A stretch of DNA of 64,000 bases from Sinomonas sp. P10A9 (GCF_041022165.1 NZ_CP163302.1:2170001-2234000); one strand, 5' to 3'; shown: positions 11,599 to 20,380, numbered from the stretch's first letter. The notes: generated from the letters alone by a model not told the origin. Translations and numbers: made by a program.

Positions 11599-11613
11599 TG
11601 AACATAGAGTTCA
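11599..11613. promoter_or_regulatory. inverted repeat, candidate operator for glpD and the divergent regulator
   Basis: TGAAC-N5-GTTCA is a perfect inverted repeat between two divergent genes. Read towards glpD it contains TATGTT, a plausible -10 box, so a bound regulator would block glpD. Operators of DeoR/SorC-type regulators are commonly short palindromes of this kind. Binding is inferred. Confidence 0.5.
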
Positions 11614-11620
11614 ACCCACA

Positions 11621-11634
11621 TGCACAAACGTGCA
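11621..11634. promoter_or_regulatory. second inverted repeat in the glpD/regulator intergenic region
   Basis: TGCAC-N4-GTGCA is a perfect inverted repeat only 7 bp from the first one. Read towards glpD, the TTTGTG/TTGTGC in it lies 15-16 bp before TATGTT, in the -35 position. It also overlaps the first in-frame ATG of the regulator gene, which favours the later start at 11647. Confidence 0.4.
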
Positions 11635-11646
11635 GAAAGAAGCGTC

Positions 11647-12669
11647 ATGCGGCCCTCGGATCCCGAGCCACAGCACCCAGAACTGAGACAAAGCTCACAG
11701 AATCGCAACACGCGCAAGCACCAGGACGCCCTCTCCGCGGCCCGTCTGTACTACCTCCAGGACCTGACCATGGACAGGATCGCCCGCCAGCTGCGGACCT
11801 CCCGATCGACGGTGTCGCGGCTGCTTGCCTTCGCACGGGACGAGGGGCTCGTCCAGATCGAGATCCACTCCCCCATTGACTCGGCCGTGGCCCTCGAGGC
11901 GGGCGTCGCCGAGCGGTTCGGTATCGCGGCAGCCTCCGTCCATGTAGTCCCCCAAGTCGAGAGCCTCAGCGAGACCGAGAACCTCGACCGGGTGGCGATG
12001 TACGCAGCGCGCACCCTGACGGGGCTCGTCGCGTCCCAGAGCATCATCGGCATCGCGTGGGGCTCAACCCTGAGCGCCATGAGCCGCCACGTGAGCCGCC
12101 GGCCAACCCACGGCAGCACCGTGGTCCAGCTCAACGGCGCCGCGAACACCCAGACCATGGGAGTCGGCTACGCGAGCGAGATCATGCGGCGCTTCGGGCG
12201 CGCCTTCGATGCCGATGTCGAGGAGTTCCCCGTCCCCGCGTTCTTCGACCGGGCCGAGACGAAGAAGTGGATGTGGAAGGAGCGCAGCGTGCGGCGGGTC
12301 CTCGACGTGCAGGAGCGCATGACCCTCGCGGTGTTCGGGGTCGGAGCCGCCGATGCCGACCTTCCCAGCCACGTGTACGCAGGCGGCTATCTGGACGCCG
12401 CGGATCTCGACTCCCTTGCAGCGGAGGAGGTCGTGGGAGACGTCGCCACGGTCTTCTTCCGCGCCGACGGCTCGTCCGACGGGATCGAACTCAACGCCCG
12501 GGCCACCGGGCCCTCGTTCTCCACGCTACGCAGGGTGCCGCGCAGGCTGTGCATCGTCTCCGGGCCGGCGAAGGCAGCGGCCCTGCGGGGGGCGCTGCGC
12601 GCACAGCTCGTGACAGACCTCATCGTGGATGAGGCGACTGCCCGGGCCGTTCTGGCCGAGCGCGCTTAG
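11647..12669 (+). CDS. SorC/DeoR-type sugar-binding transcriptional regulator
   Basis: Predicted one-component regulator of the adjacent glycerol genes. Of 340 residues (ATG at 11647; another in-frame ATG at 11620 adds nine), roughly 35-75 form a helix-turn-helix with LYYLQDLTMDRIARQLRTSR followed by STVSRLLAFARDEGL. The rest is a SorC-family sugar-phosphate-binding domain, with IIGIAWGSTLSAMSRHV, VVQLNGAANTQTMGVGYAS and the C-terminal LRRVPRRLCIVSGPAKAAAL. This family senses phosphorylated sugars; glycerol 3-phosphate or dihydroxyacetone phosphate is a guess from context. The gene is divergent from glpD, and the two inverted repeats between them suggest both autoregulation and control of glpDFK. 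Confidence 0.85.
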   Translation: MRPSDPEPQHPELRQSSQNRNTRKHQDALSAARLYYLQDLTMDRIARQLRTSRSTVSRLLAFARDEGLVQIEIHSPIDSAVALEAGVAERFGIAAASVHVVPQVESLSETENLDRVAMYAARTLTGLVASQSIIGIAWGSTLSAMSRHVSRRPTHGSTVVQLNGAANTQTMGVGYASEIMRRFGRAFDADVEEFPVPAFFDRAETKKWMWKERSVRRVLDVQERMTLAVFGVGAADADLPSHVYAGGYLDAADLDSLAAEEVVGDVATVFFRADGSSDGIELNARATGPSFSTLRRVPRRLCIVSGPAKAAALRGALRAQLVTDLIVDEATARAVLAERA

Positions 12670-12700
12670 CCAGCGTGGATCCGGGAGCCTGTACTCGCCC

Positions 12701-12720
12701 CCAGCACGTCCTGGTGCTGG
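12701..12720 (+). terminator. hairpin after the glp regulator
   Basis: CCAGCAC and GTGCTGG form a perfect 7-bp stem with a 6-nt loop, 31 nt after the regulator stop and before the promoter of the next gene. There is no T run after it, so it may be a weak or Rho-assisted terminator. Confidence 0.4.
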
Positions 12721-12743
12721 GCCGCCGGTGGCTCGTACGCCGG

Positions 12744-12749
12744 TAGGGT
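12744..12749 (+). promoter_or_regulatory. predicted -10 box of the aldo/keto reductase gene
   Basis: TAGGGT lies exactly 7 nt before the ATG at 12757, the spacing of leaderless transcripts in actinobacteria. The GGAG in the spacer could alternatively act as a close ribosome binding site. Confidence 0.4.
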
Positions 12750-12756
12750 GGAGACC

Positions 12757-13581
12757 ATGATTGCCTCCCCCACGGTACGGATTGCCGACGGCGTGAGCAT
12801 GCCCCAGCTCGGCTACGGGCTCTACAAGATTCCGGCCGAGGACGCCGAACAGCTTGCAGGCACGGCCCTCGCCGAGGGATACCGCAGCCTCGACACTGCG
12901 GCCATGTACGGGAACGAGGAAGGTGTCGGCTGCGCCATCCGGGCATCGTCGCTCGCGAGGAGCGAGGTCTTCGTCACGACGAAGGTGTGGAACACGGATC
13001 AGGGATTCGAGGCCACCCTCCGGGCGTTCGACCGGAGCCAGGCGGCGCTCGGGCTCGACGTCGTGGACCTCTACCTCATCCACTGGCCGGCGCCAGCGCG
13101 CGGCCTCTACATCGACACCTACCGCGCGCTCGAGAGGCTGCTTGCGGACGGGCGAGTCCGTGCGATCGGCGTGAGCAACTTCCAGCCCGAGCACCTGCGC
13201 CGGCTCGTGGACGCAACCGGCGTGATCCCTGCGGTCAACCAGATCGAGCTCCATCCGTGGCTCCAGCAACGCGAGCTCCGGGCTGTTCACGCCGAGCTCG
13301 GGATCGCCACCGAGGCGTGGTCGCCCCTCGCACGCGGGCGTGTGCTCGAAGACCCCGTGCTGCGCCGGATCGCGGCGGCCCACGGCGTCAGCACAGCGCA
13401 GGCCGTCATCCGGTGGCACCTCGACGAAGGCACGATCGTGATCCCCAAGGCCAGCAGCCCGGAGCGGATCTGCGAGAACGCGGACGTCTTCGGCTTCGAG
13501 CTCACACCCGCCGAGCGCGAGCAGATCGCGGGCCTCGACCGAGGCTTCCGCAGCGGATCGCACCCGGACACGGTGAACTGA
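12757..13581 (+). CDS. aldo/keto reductase
   Basis: NADPH-dependent reductase of small carbonyl compounds, 274 residues, the usual size for the 2,5-diketo-gluconate reductase-like branch. It has the catalytic tetrad context: Asp/Tyr in YRSLDTAAMYGNE, Lys in VFVTTKVW, His in LYLIHWPAPA. The NADP-binding end IPKASSPERICENADVFGF is also present. Other landmarks are the N-terminal MPQLGYGLYKI and GVSNFQPEHL. The start is ATG at 12757 (a GTG lies 9 nt earlier). It is followed after 2 nt by an alpha/beta hydrolase, so the two are cotranscribed. The true substrate cannot be read from sequence. Confidence 0.92.
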   Translation: MIASPTVRIADGVSMPQLGYGLYKIPAEDAEQLAGTALAEGYRSLDTAAMYGNEEGVGCAIRASSLARSEVFVTTKVWNTDQGFEATLRAFDRSQAALGLDVVDLYLIHWPAPARGLYIDTYRALERLLADGRVRAIGVSNFQPEHLRRLVDATGVIPAVNQIELHPWLQQRELRAVHAELGIATEAWSPLARGRVLEDPVLRRIAAAHGVSTAQAVIRWHLDEGTIVIPKASSPERICENADVFGFELTPAEREQIAGLDRGFRSGSHPDTVN

Positions 13582-13583
13582 GG

Positions 13584-14519
13584 GTGGCGCACACACCTCC
13601 GGCGCCCACGGTCCCAGGGGCATTCTTGTCCGAGCGGCTGGCCGAGCGCGAACACCGCACCACAGTCGAGGTGAGCGGCTCGTCCACTGCCGTGTTCACC
13701 TACGAACCGGTCGGAGCGGATCCCTCGCGTCCCACGACGACGATCCTCGCCGTGCACGGGTTCCGCGGCACCCACCACGGCCTGCTGCGCATCGTGGACG
13801 AGCTTCCCCGCGTACGCTTCATCATGCCCGACCTGCCCGGCTTCGGTGCCTCAGGCATGTTCGCCCCCGGGGAGCACAGCATCGCGGAGTATGGCGACTG
13901 GCTCGGTGCCCTCGCGGACGTCCTCGGCCTCGGACCGGAGACCGTGCTCCTCGGCCACTCGTTCGGCTCGATCGTAGTCTCGCACTTCCTCGCGGCCCAT
14001 CCGGATCGGTTCACGCGCCTCGTGCTCGTCAACCCCATCTCTGCCCCGGCGCTCGAGGGACCGCAGGCCATTCTGAGCCGCCTTGCCGAGTTCTACTATT
14101 GGAGCGCTGCGAGGCTCCCGGCGAGCGTCGGCACGGCACTCCTGCGAAGCCGCGCCGTCGTGCGCCTCATGAGCGAGGCCATGGCCAAGACGCGGAACAC
14201 GCAGCTGCGGGCCTTCATCCACGCGCAGCATCAGGAGCACTTCAGCGAGTTCGCGACGCGGGAGTCGCTGCTCGAATCGTTCCGCGCCTCGATCTCGCAC
14301 CACGCGGCCGAGGTGGCCGAGCAGCTGGACCTGCCGGTGCTGCTCATCGCGGGAGAGCGGGACGAGGTCGCAGCGCTTCCGCACGTCCGCCGGCTCCACG
14401 CTCGGCTTGCGGACTCCCGGCTTACCGTGATTCCCGGCGTCGGGCACCTCATCCACTACGAGACCCCCGGCCCCGCCGCCGCCGCCATTGCCGAGTTCAT
14501 CCAGGAGGCCCCCGCGTGA
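13584..14519 (+). CDS. alpha/beta hydrolase
   Basis: Serine hydrolase fold, 311 residues from a GTG only 2 nt after the reductase stop (TTG at 13626 is an in-frame alternative). The catalytic triad is visible: nucleophile in LLGHSFGSIVV, acid in LLIAGERDEVAALP, and His in VIPGVGHLIHYETPG. The oxyanion region is AVHGFRGTHHG. The cap between strands is helical. The gene overlaps the next one by 4 nt, which implies translational coupling to the glycosyltransferase. Esterase, lipase or lactonase activity are all possible; no substrate is indicated. Confidence 0.9.
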   Translation: MAHTPPAPTVPGAFLSERLAEREHRTTVEVSGSSTAVFTYEPVGADPSRPTTTILAVHGFRGTHHGLLRIVDELPRVRFIMPDLPGFGASGMFAPGEHSIAEYGDWLGALADVLGLGPETVLLGHSFGSIVVSHFLAAHPDRFTRLVLVNPISAPALEGPQAILSRLAEFYYWSAARLPASVGTALLRSRAVVRLMSEAMAKTRNTQLRAFIHAQHQEHFSEFATRESLLESFRASISHHAAEVAEQLDLPVLLIAGERDEVAALPHVRRLHARLADSRLTVIPGVGHLIHYETPGPAAAAIAEFIQEAPA

Positions 14520-15604
14520 GGATCCTCATCGACGCCCGCTTCACCCGGACCGACCAGCATGACGGAATCAGCCGCTTCGGCGCGAGCCTCATCGAGGCGG
14601 TGGCGCGCCGCGCGGAGGTCGCCATGCTCATCAGCGACGACCGGCAGCTCGCGCTGCTCCCCGACGTCCCCCACGTCAAGGTCACCAGCCCCCTGTCCCC
14701 CGCCGAACTGTTCATTGCCCGCCAAGTGAACCGCCTCAAGCCGGACGTCGTCTTCTGCCCCATGCAGACCATGGGCTCGTGGGGCCGCCAATACCCGCTG
14801 ATCCTGACGCTGCACGATCTCATCTACTACGAGCACCCCGAGCCTCCGGGCTTCCTGCCGGCACCGGTCCGCGCGCTGTGGCGGCTCTACCACAAGGCCT
14901 ACTGGCCGCAGCGGGTCCTGCTGAACCGGGCCGACGTCGTTGCGACGGTCAGCCACACGACGCGGTGGCTCATGTCCGAGAAGCGGCTCACGAGGCGGCC
15001 CGTGCGGATCGTCGGCAATGCGCCCCAGAGGAGCAGCGAGCCGCGTCCCCTCGACGGCGGCGCAGAGAAGACGCTGCTGTACATGGGATCGTTCATGCCG
15101 TACAAGAACGTCGAGACGGTCATCGCCGGCATGGCCGAGCTGCCCGACTATGAGCTCCACCTCCTCTCGCGCATCGCGACGGCCCGCCGCGACGAACTCG
15201 AGGCGCTGGTCCCACTCGGCGCTCGCGTCGTGTTCCACGGCGGCGTGTCCGAGGAGGAGTACGACGCGCTCCTGAGGCGCACGACGGCGCTCGTGAGCCT
15301 CTCGCGATCAGAGGGCTACGGTCTTCCGCTCGTCGAGGCGATGAGCCTCGGCACGCCCGTGATCGCAAGCGACATCCCGATCTTCCGCGAGGTGGGCGGC
15401 GACGGAGCCACCTATGTCGATCCGGACGTCCCGGAAGACTTCGCGTCCGCTGTGCGCGCGCTTGAGGCGCCCGGCGCCTGGCAGCGGGCCTCTACGGCTG
15501 CACGCGCCCAGGCCGCGACCTTCAGCTGGGACGCCTCCGCGGATGCTCTGCTCACCGCCGCCGAGGAAGCGATCGAGGAGTTCGCGCGACGGCGCCGGGG
15601 CTAG
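14516..15604 (+). CDS. glycosyltransferase, GT4-like
   Basis: Predicted retaining GT-B sugar transferase of 362 residues. The start GTG at 14516 overlaps the hydrolase stop and has AGGAGG 7 nt upstream. The N-terminal half holds VRILIDARFTRTDQHDGISR and LTLHDLIYYEHPE. The C-terminal half has the nucleotide-sugar binding region TLLYMGSFMPYKNVETVI and the E-x7-E type motif in SEGYGLPLVEAMSLG. No signal peptide or membrane segment is seen, so it acts at the cytoplasmic face. With an aldo/keto reductase and a hydrolase it forms a short plus-strand unit in a region otherwise on the minus strand. Acceptor unknown; cell-envelope glycan or glycolipid synthesis is a guess. Confidence 0.9.
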   Translation: MRILIDARFTRTDQHDGISRFGASLIEAVARRAEVAMLISDDRQLALLPDVPHVKVTSPLSPAELFIARQVNRLKPDVVFCPMQTMGSWGRQYPLILTLHDLIYYEHPEPPGFLPAPVRALWRLYHKAYWPQRVLLNRADVVATVSHTTRWLMSEKRLTRRPVRIVGNAPQRSSEPRPLDGGAEKTLLYMGSFMPYKNVETVIAGMAELPDYELHLLSRIATARRDELEALVPLGARVVFHGGVSEEEYDALLRRTTALVSLSRSEGYGLPLVEAMSLGTPVIASDIPIFREVGGDGATYVDPDVPEDFASAVRALEAPGAWQRASTAARAQAATFSWDASADALLTAAEEAIEEFARRRRG

Positions 15605-15735
15605 GGCGGGGCCTAGAGGACGTCTCCACCAGTCGGGGTGCGGTCGATCGCCCACACAGTGTCGGCACTTCCCTGAGCCCTCGACCTGTGGGACGGCGCG
15701 GATGAGCCTGGCGGCATACGGAGGTGCGGTGGGCT

Positions 15736-16908
15736 CTAGGGGACCAACTGCGTGAGGAGACGTTCGGCATAGACCTCGGCGAGGACCGCGAGGAAGAAGC
15801 CGATGCCGGGGACGGCGAGTGCCGCCAGCGCGTGGCTTCCCGCCTCGGAGCTGCGGGGCATCAGCGGTGCATCGCGCACCGCGGCGTAGGTTGCCATGAG
15901 CCCCTGCAGGCGTTGGGATTCCGGGGGCGTGAGCTCGTCCATCCGCGGGCCGAAGCCGTCGATACGGTGCTGCAGGCGCTCAAGGGTGCGTTGCTTGTGG
16001 TGCCGGACAATCGCCCGAACGCTCGAGCGGACGCTGACGTAGGAGGCGATCGTCACGAGGTAGCCCGATAGCGTCATGGCGGCTACGAGTCCGACGAGGA
16101 AGGCTGCGGTGCCGGGGGCTACCAGGAGGATGACCGGCAGCATGTAGAACACCACCGCGCCTCCGCCCAGGACCGCCAGGGTGCCCCACGCATGCAGCAT
16201 CCGGGGAATCCCCGGCGTGTCCGCAGGGCTCAGCCAGGAGAGCCGGTGGGAGTACCGTGCCTCGCTCCGGAGGAGCCGCGTGGTGGCGATGAACTGGAAG
16301 AACACAATCTCGCTGAACTCGTAGAGGACTGCGGCGGCCATGGCGGCACTTCCCACGTGGATGCTCGTCAGCCCGCGAGGATCAGCGATCATGCTCATGG
16401 CGAGGATCGGAGCGGCCAGGAGGATGCTGAGCGCGACCCTTACGGGCAGGCGCAGCCAGCGACGGGTGAGCCTGTTGAGACGGCGGACGTCTGCTTCCTG
16501 CTCGAGGGTTCGGCTCAGGGCGAGGAAGTCCTCCATGATCGGGGGCTGCCGCGGATGGGTTGCGGTGGAGATGACGTAGTCCGCAGTGAGGTAGAGGTCC
16601 ACGATAGCCCAGCTCCAGAGCGGGGCGTCGGCCCAGGCCCCGGCAACGGTGGTGACGACGACCGGGATGAGCAGGCGGACAGCGGCGTCCAGGGCGCCGG
16701 CCGCCACCAGCCAGCGGGCGGTGAACGTCTCTGGGGGGTGGCGCAGGACGGCGTCGATCAGTCTCGGGAGGAGCGACGTATGGGCTACGGCGTGGATCGC
16801 CCGACCCAGGTCCGCGAGGCTGGCCTCGAGCCCGAGCTCACCCGGTGGCGCCGACGTGGTGGAGCCAGATCTGGTGTCGTTGTCGCTGGCCATGGCCCCA
16901 ACCCCCAT
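15736..16908 (-). CDS. unrecognised multi-pass membrane protein
   Basis: I do not recognise this 390-residue protein. It has a Ser/Gly-rich start, then about seven hydrophobic segments. These are WLVAAGALDAAVRLLIPVVV, WSWAIVDLYLTADYVIS, VALSILLAAPILAMSMI, a long one around AAMAAAVLYEFSEIVFF, LAVLGGGAVVFYMLPVILLV, AFLVGLVAAMTLSGYLVTIA, and a C-terminal ALAVPGIGFFLAVLAEVYAE. Between the last two lies a basic, helical cytoplasmic stretch (VRAIVRHHKQRTLERLQHRI). The ATG at 16908 has GGGGAG 4 nt upstream; a GTG at 16947 is possible. It is convergent with the glycosyltransferase and 75 nt after the priA end. No transporter, kinase or enzyme motif was seen. Confidence 0.75.
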   Translation of the reverse strand: MGVGAMASDNDTRSGSTTSAPPGELGLEASLADLGRAIHAVAHTSLLPRLIDAVLRHPPETFTARWLVAAGALDAAVRLLIPVVVTTVAGAWADAPLWSWAIVDLYLTADYVISTATHPRQPPIMEDFLALSRTLEQEADVRRLNRLTRRWLRLPVRVALSILLAAPILAMSMIADPRGLTSIHVGSAAMAAAVLYEFSEIVFFQFIATTRLLRSEARYSHRLSWLSPADTPGIPRMLHAWGTLAVLGGGAVVFYMLPVILLVAPGTAAFLVGLVAAMTLSGYLVTIASYVSVRSSVRAIVRHHKQRTLERLQHRIDGFGPRMDELTPPESQRLQGLMATYAAVRDAPLMPRSSEAGSHALAALAVPGIGFFLAVLAEVYAERLLTQLVP

Positions 16909-17022
16909 CTCGCTCCCCGCTGGTCCGATTGTGTGACCTTGGGACACCCGGTCGAAGGGTCGAACGTCCCTTCGCGGACGGCCGGGGCCAGCGACCGCAT
17001 CCTTCTCGATGGCGGCCCGATC

Positions 17023-19143
17023 TCAGAGGAGATCCGGCGCGTCGACACGCAGCGTGACCGGACCAGTGGAACGACTAGCGGCGAGCGACACCCGGACACT
17101 GTGGAGACCGCGCGTCACGGCAGGACCCGAGGCGATCGGGAAGAACACGAGAGCCTGTGCCGGGTCCCCCGCGACAGGGCCGGCCACGCGGACGCCCGGG
17201 CGCTCCACCACCTCCTCCGCAGCGGCGAGGAACGCCTCGACGTCCGCGAACTCCCCCGTCACGCCGGCGATCCGGACGGCGGGCGGAAGGGAGAGCTCAC
17301 GGCGCAGTGCGAGTTCGCGACTGGCAAAGCCCGCCGGATCCCACCGGACAAGTGCGGACAGCGCCTCGCTCTCGCCCGCCGTGATGACCACACGCCCGCC
17401 CTCCTGCGCGGGCCGCACGAGCGCGGCCGCGTTGAGCCAGCGGCGCAGCGCCTCCTCCGGGGCCCTCAGACTTTCTCGCCGCAGGAGCGCTTCGCCGTCG
17501 AGCAGGAGCGCCGCTGCGTAGCCCTGTGGGGCGACGGGCTCAGCACCCACGGTCGCGACCACGAGCGCCGGGGACGCCGGAACCTCGGACTTCACGGTAT
17601 CCCCCGAGGACGTGACCACCACGGCGCCAGGGAACGCGCGGCCCAGTTCCTCGGCTGTCCGCAGCGCGCCGATGGCGCTGCGCCGCAAGGCCCTGCCGCC
17701 GCACACGCGGCACGAGAACGTCAGCTCAGGTGTACCGCACCAGCGGCACGCCACGAGGCGCGCCCTGCCCGAGGCCTGTTCGGCCAGCGGTCCCTGGCAA
17801 TGCCGGCACCGGGCCGGCTCCCGGCACCGGTCGCACGCGAGCGAGGGGGCGTATCCCGCGCGCGCCACCTGGACAAGGACTGGTCCCGAGGCGAGGGCGT
17901 CCCGCGCAAGCTGCCACGCGGCGTGCGGCAGCCGGGCGACACGGGCCAGCGGATCCCGTGCGGACTCGATGCTGTCTGCCGTGCTCGTGACCCGTGGCAG
18001 GGCGGTACGCAGCACAGACCGCTCGGCGGCAATCCTCTGCAGCCAGCCCGATTCAGCGAGCCGCTCGGCCTCGACCGAGACCGAGTGCCCCGCAAGCAGC
18101 ACCGCGCACCCCGTCTGCTCAGCCCTCAGGAGCAGCACCTCGCGCGCGTGGAAGTACGGGGCTCGGGGCTCGAGGTGCAGGTCATCGCCGTCGTCCCAGC
18201 AGACCACGAGGCCGAGGTTCTCGACGGGCGCGAAGACGGACCCGCGGGTGCCGACGGCCACGTGCGCCGCCCCAGTGAGCAGCTCGAGGAAGCCGCGCGA
18301 CCGGGTGCTGGGTCCGTCCTCTGCCGAAAGCCGGACGATCCGTTCCCGGGGCAGCGCCGCCTCGAGTGCCGCGTGGACGCGCAGGAGGTCACGGCGGTCG
18401 GGTACGACGACGAGCGCGCCCCGCCCGGACGAGCTCGCTGCAGCGACGGCAGCAGCAATCGTGTGCGGCCAGGCCTCGATCCCGTAGCCGTGCACGGCCT
18501 GGAGGAGGGCCCGGGGGCTTCCCCCCGCGGCTAGGTGGCGCAGGTACGCCGCGCCGTTGCGCAACCGGTCCCAGCCTGCGGCCGGGTGTGCGGCGGCCGC
18601 GGCCGACGAAGGTTCCGCGCCCACCGAAGGCGCCCGGCCGTCGTCGTGCGTCTGCTCTGGCTGGGTCCCGGCCGCCTGAGCGCCGGAGGCGAGCGCCGCG
18701 AACTCCGCCTCGACCCGGGCTGCGCGCGGCGGGACCGCGAAGCGCAGGACGTCGCCAAGCGCGCCGGCCCACCGCTCGGCCACAGTGCCCGCGAGCTCGG
18801 CGATCTCGGGCGAGAGCACGGGCAGGGGCGAGAGGACAGCGCCCAGAGGCGCGAGGCGGACGCCCGCGTCGGAGGTGTCTCGGCGTTCGAGGAGGAACCC
18901 GACGTGCTCGCGCCCTGCCACCCGCACCTTGACGCGCACCCCCGGCAGCGCGGCGGCATCGAGCTCCTCGGTGACGAGGTAGTCGAAGCGCCGGTCCAGC
19001 TGCGGAAGCGGCGACTCGACGCACACGCGGGCCACGGGCCGGTTCGCGGCAGGCCGCGGGCCGGGTGGGGCCAGCTCGGCCAAGGGGAACCCGCTCAGCA
19101 GTGAGGGCTGAACGGGATCGGCGTGCGGCCGCCCTTCGGTCAT
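17023..19143 (-). CDS. priA: primosomal protein N' (PriA), with degenerate helicase motifs
   Basis: Replication-restart protein homologue, 706 residues from ATG at 19143. The N-terminal DNA-binding domain (VARVCVESPLPQLDRRFDYL) and the zinc-binding module (Cys-rich, about residues 434-480: CDRCREPARCRHCQGPL, CRWCGTPELTFSCRVCGG) are typical of PriA. The ATPase motifs are not: the Walker A position near 220-230 reads HGYGIEAWPHTIAAA instead of G-x-GSGKT, and the DEEH box near 316 reads WDDGDDLHLEP. This is known of actinobacterial PriA, annotated as probable primosomal protein lacking helicase activity. It is the last gene of the mihF-gmk-rpoZ-coaBC-metK-priA series, 19 nt after metK. Confidence 0.93.
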   Translation of the reverse strand: MTEGRPHADPVQPSLLSGFPLAELAPPGPRPAANRPVARVCVESPLPQLDRRFDYLVTEELDAAALPGVRVKVRVAGREHVGFLLERRDTSDAGVRLAPLGAVLSPLPVLSPEIAELAGTVAERWAGALGDVLRFAVPPRAARVEAEFAALASGAQAAGTQPEQTHDDGRAPSVGAEPSSAAAAAHPAAGWDRLRNGAAYLRHLAAGGSPRALLQAVHGYGIEAWPHTIAAAVAAASSSGRGALVVVPDRRDLLRVHAALEAALPRERIVRLSAEDGPSTRSRGFLELLTGAAHVAVGTRGSVFAPVENLGLVVCWDDGDDLHLEPRAPYFHAREVLLLRAEQTGCAVLLAGHSVSVEAERLAESGWLQRIAAERSVLRTALPRVTSTADSIESARDPLARVARLPHAAWQLARDALASGPVLVQVARAGYAPSLACDRCREPARCRHCQGPLAEQASGRARLVACRWCGTPELTFSCRVCGGRALRRSAIGALRTAEELGRAFPGAVVVTSSGDTVKSEVPASPALVVATVGAEPVAPQGYAAALLLDGEALLRRESLRAPEEALRRWLNAAALVRPAQEGGRVVITAGESEALSALVRWDPAGFASRELALRRELSLPPAVRIAGVTGEFADVEAFLAAAEEVVERPGVRVAGPVAGDPAQALVFFPIASGPAVTRGLHSVRVSLAASRSTGPVTLRVDAPDLL

Positions 19144-19162
19144 GGCGTGCGCCTCGCGCGCG

Positions 19163-20380
19163 TCACGCGCCGAAGAAGTCCTTGAGCTGCTGGACCCGGT
19201 CGAGCCGCTCCCACGTGAAGTCGGGCTCCTCGCGGCCGAAGTGTCCGTGCGCGGCCGTCCTCGCGTAGATGGGGCGCTTGAGGTCGAGGGCTTCGATGAT
19301 GGCCCGAGGCCGCAGGTCGAAGACCTCGTTGATCGCGGCGCTGATACGCAGGGGGTCCACGCTCTCGGTGCCGAACGTCTCGACGTAGATGCCGACGGGA
19401 CGAGCCTGCCCGATCGCGTAGGCGACCTGGATCTCAGCGCGGCGGGCAAGGCCCGCGGCGACCACGTTCTTCGCGACCCAGCGCATCGCGTACGCGGCCG
19501 AGCGGTCCACCTTGGACGGGTCCTTCCCGGAGAAGGCACCACCCCCGTGCCGTGCGAACCCGCCGTAGGTGTCCACGATGATCTTGCGGCCCGTGAGGCC
19601 GGCATCGCCGACGGGACCGCCGATGATGAACGCGCCGGCGGGGTTGAGGATGTTCCGGACGTGACCGGTCTCGAGCTCGGCCATCGCGAGGACCGGCTTG
19701 ACCACATGGTCCTCGAGGTCGGCGCGAAGGGTCGCGAGATCGGTTCCCTCGGCATGCTGGCTCGAGATGACGACCGTCTCGATGCTCACGGGACGATCGC
19801 CGTCGTACCCGATGGTGGCCTGGGTCTTGCCGTCCGGGCGCAAGTACGCAAGCTCGCCGCTCTTGCGGACCTCGGTGAGGCGCTCCGAGAGGCGGTGCGC
19901 GATCCAGATCGGCGTGGGCATGTACGTGGCGGTCTCGTCCGACGCGTAGCCGAACATGATGCCCTGATCGCCTGCGCCCTGCCGGTCGTACTCGTCCTCC
20001 ATCGTGCCCTCGCGAGACTCGAGGGAGTTGAACACGCCGTCGAAGATGTCCGAGGACTGCTGCCCGATCGAGACCGACACGCCGCACCGCGCGCCGTCGA
20101 AGCCGTTCGCTGACGAGTCGTAGCCGATCCCGAGGATCGTATTGCGCACGATCTGGGGGATCTCGACGTAGGCGTCGGTCGTGACCTCGCCCGCAACGTG
20201 CACGAGCCCCGTCGTCGCCATCGTCTCCACCGCGACCTTGGAATCCGGGTCCGCGGCGATGAGCGCATCGAGGATCGAGTCGCTGATCTGGTCGCAGATC
20301 TTGTCCGGGTGCCCCTCCGTCACGGATTCGGACGTGAAGAGGCGCAGCGCATGCGCGCTGGAACGTGGTGCGTGGGTCAC
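19163..20380 (-). CDS. metK: S-adenosylmethionine synthetase
   Basis: Makes S-adenosylmethionine from methionine and ATP. The 405-residue protein has all three family signatures: [18 protein letters not shown] near residue 23-40, [12 protein letters not shown] near 135-146, and the phosphate-binding loop [16 protein letters not shown] near 275-290. The GTG start lies 4 nt after the coaBC stop, so the two are cotranscribed, and priA follows after 19 nt. TAGAGT lies 6 nt before the start and could drive an extra leaderless transcript. No SAM riboswitch can fit in the short gap. Confidence 0.98.
   Translation of the reverse strand: MTHAPRSSAHALRLFTSESVTEGHPDKICDQISDSILDALIAADPDSKVAVETMATTGLVHVAGEVTTDAYVEIPQIVRNTILGIGYDSSANGFDGARCGVSVSIGQQSSDIFDGVFNSLESREGTMEDEYDRQGAGDQGIMFGYASDETATYMPTPIWIAHRLSERLTEVRKSGELAYLRPDGKTQATIGYDGDRPVSIETVVISSQHAEGTDLATLRADLEDHVVKPVLAMAELETGHVRNILNPAGAFIIGGPVGDAGLTGRKIIVDTYGGFARHGGGAFSGKDPSKVDRSAAYAMRWVAKNVVAAGLARRAEIQVAYAIGQARPVGIYVETFGTESVDPLRISAAINEVFDLRPRAIIEALDLKRPIYARTAAHGHFGREEPDFTWERLDRVQQLKDFFGA

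Noticed and set aside
12987..13583. Long upstream extension of the alpha/beta hydrolase frame
   Set aside because: It overlaps the aldo/keto reductase in another frame and has no homology; the GTG at 13584 is adequate.
16192..18534. 780-codon plus-strand frame
   Set aside because: Covers parts of the membrane protein gene, the gap and priA on the other strand; composition is that of a shadow frame.
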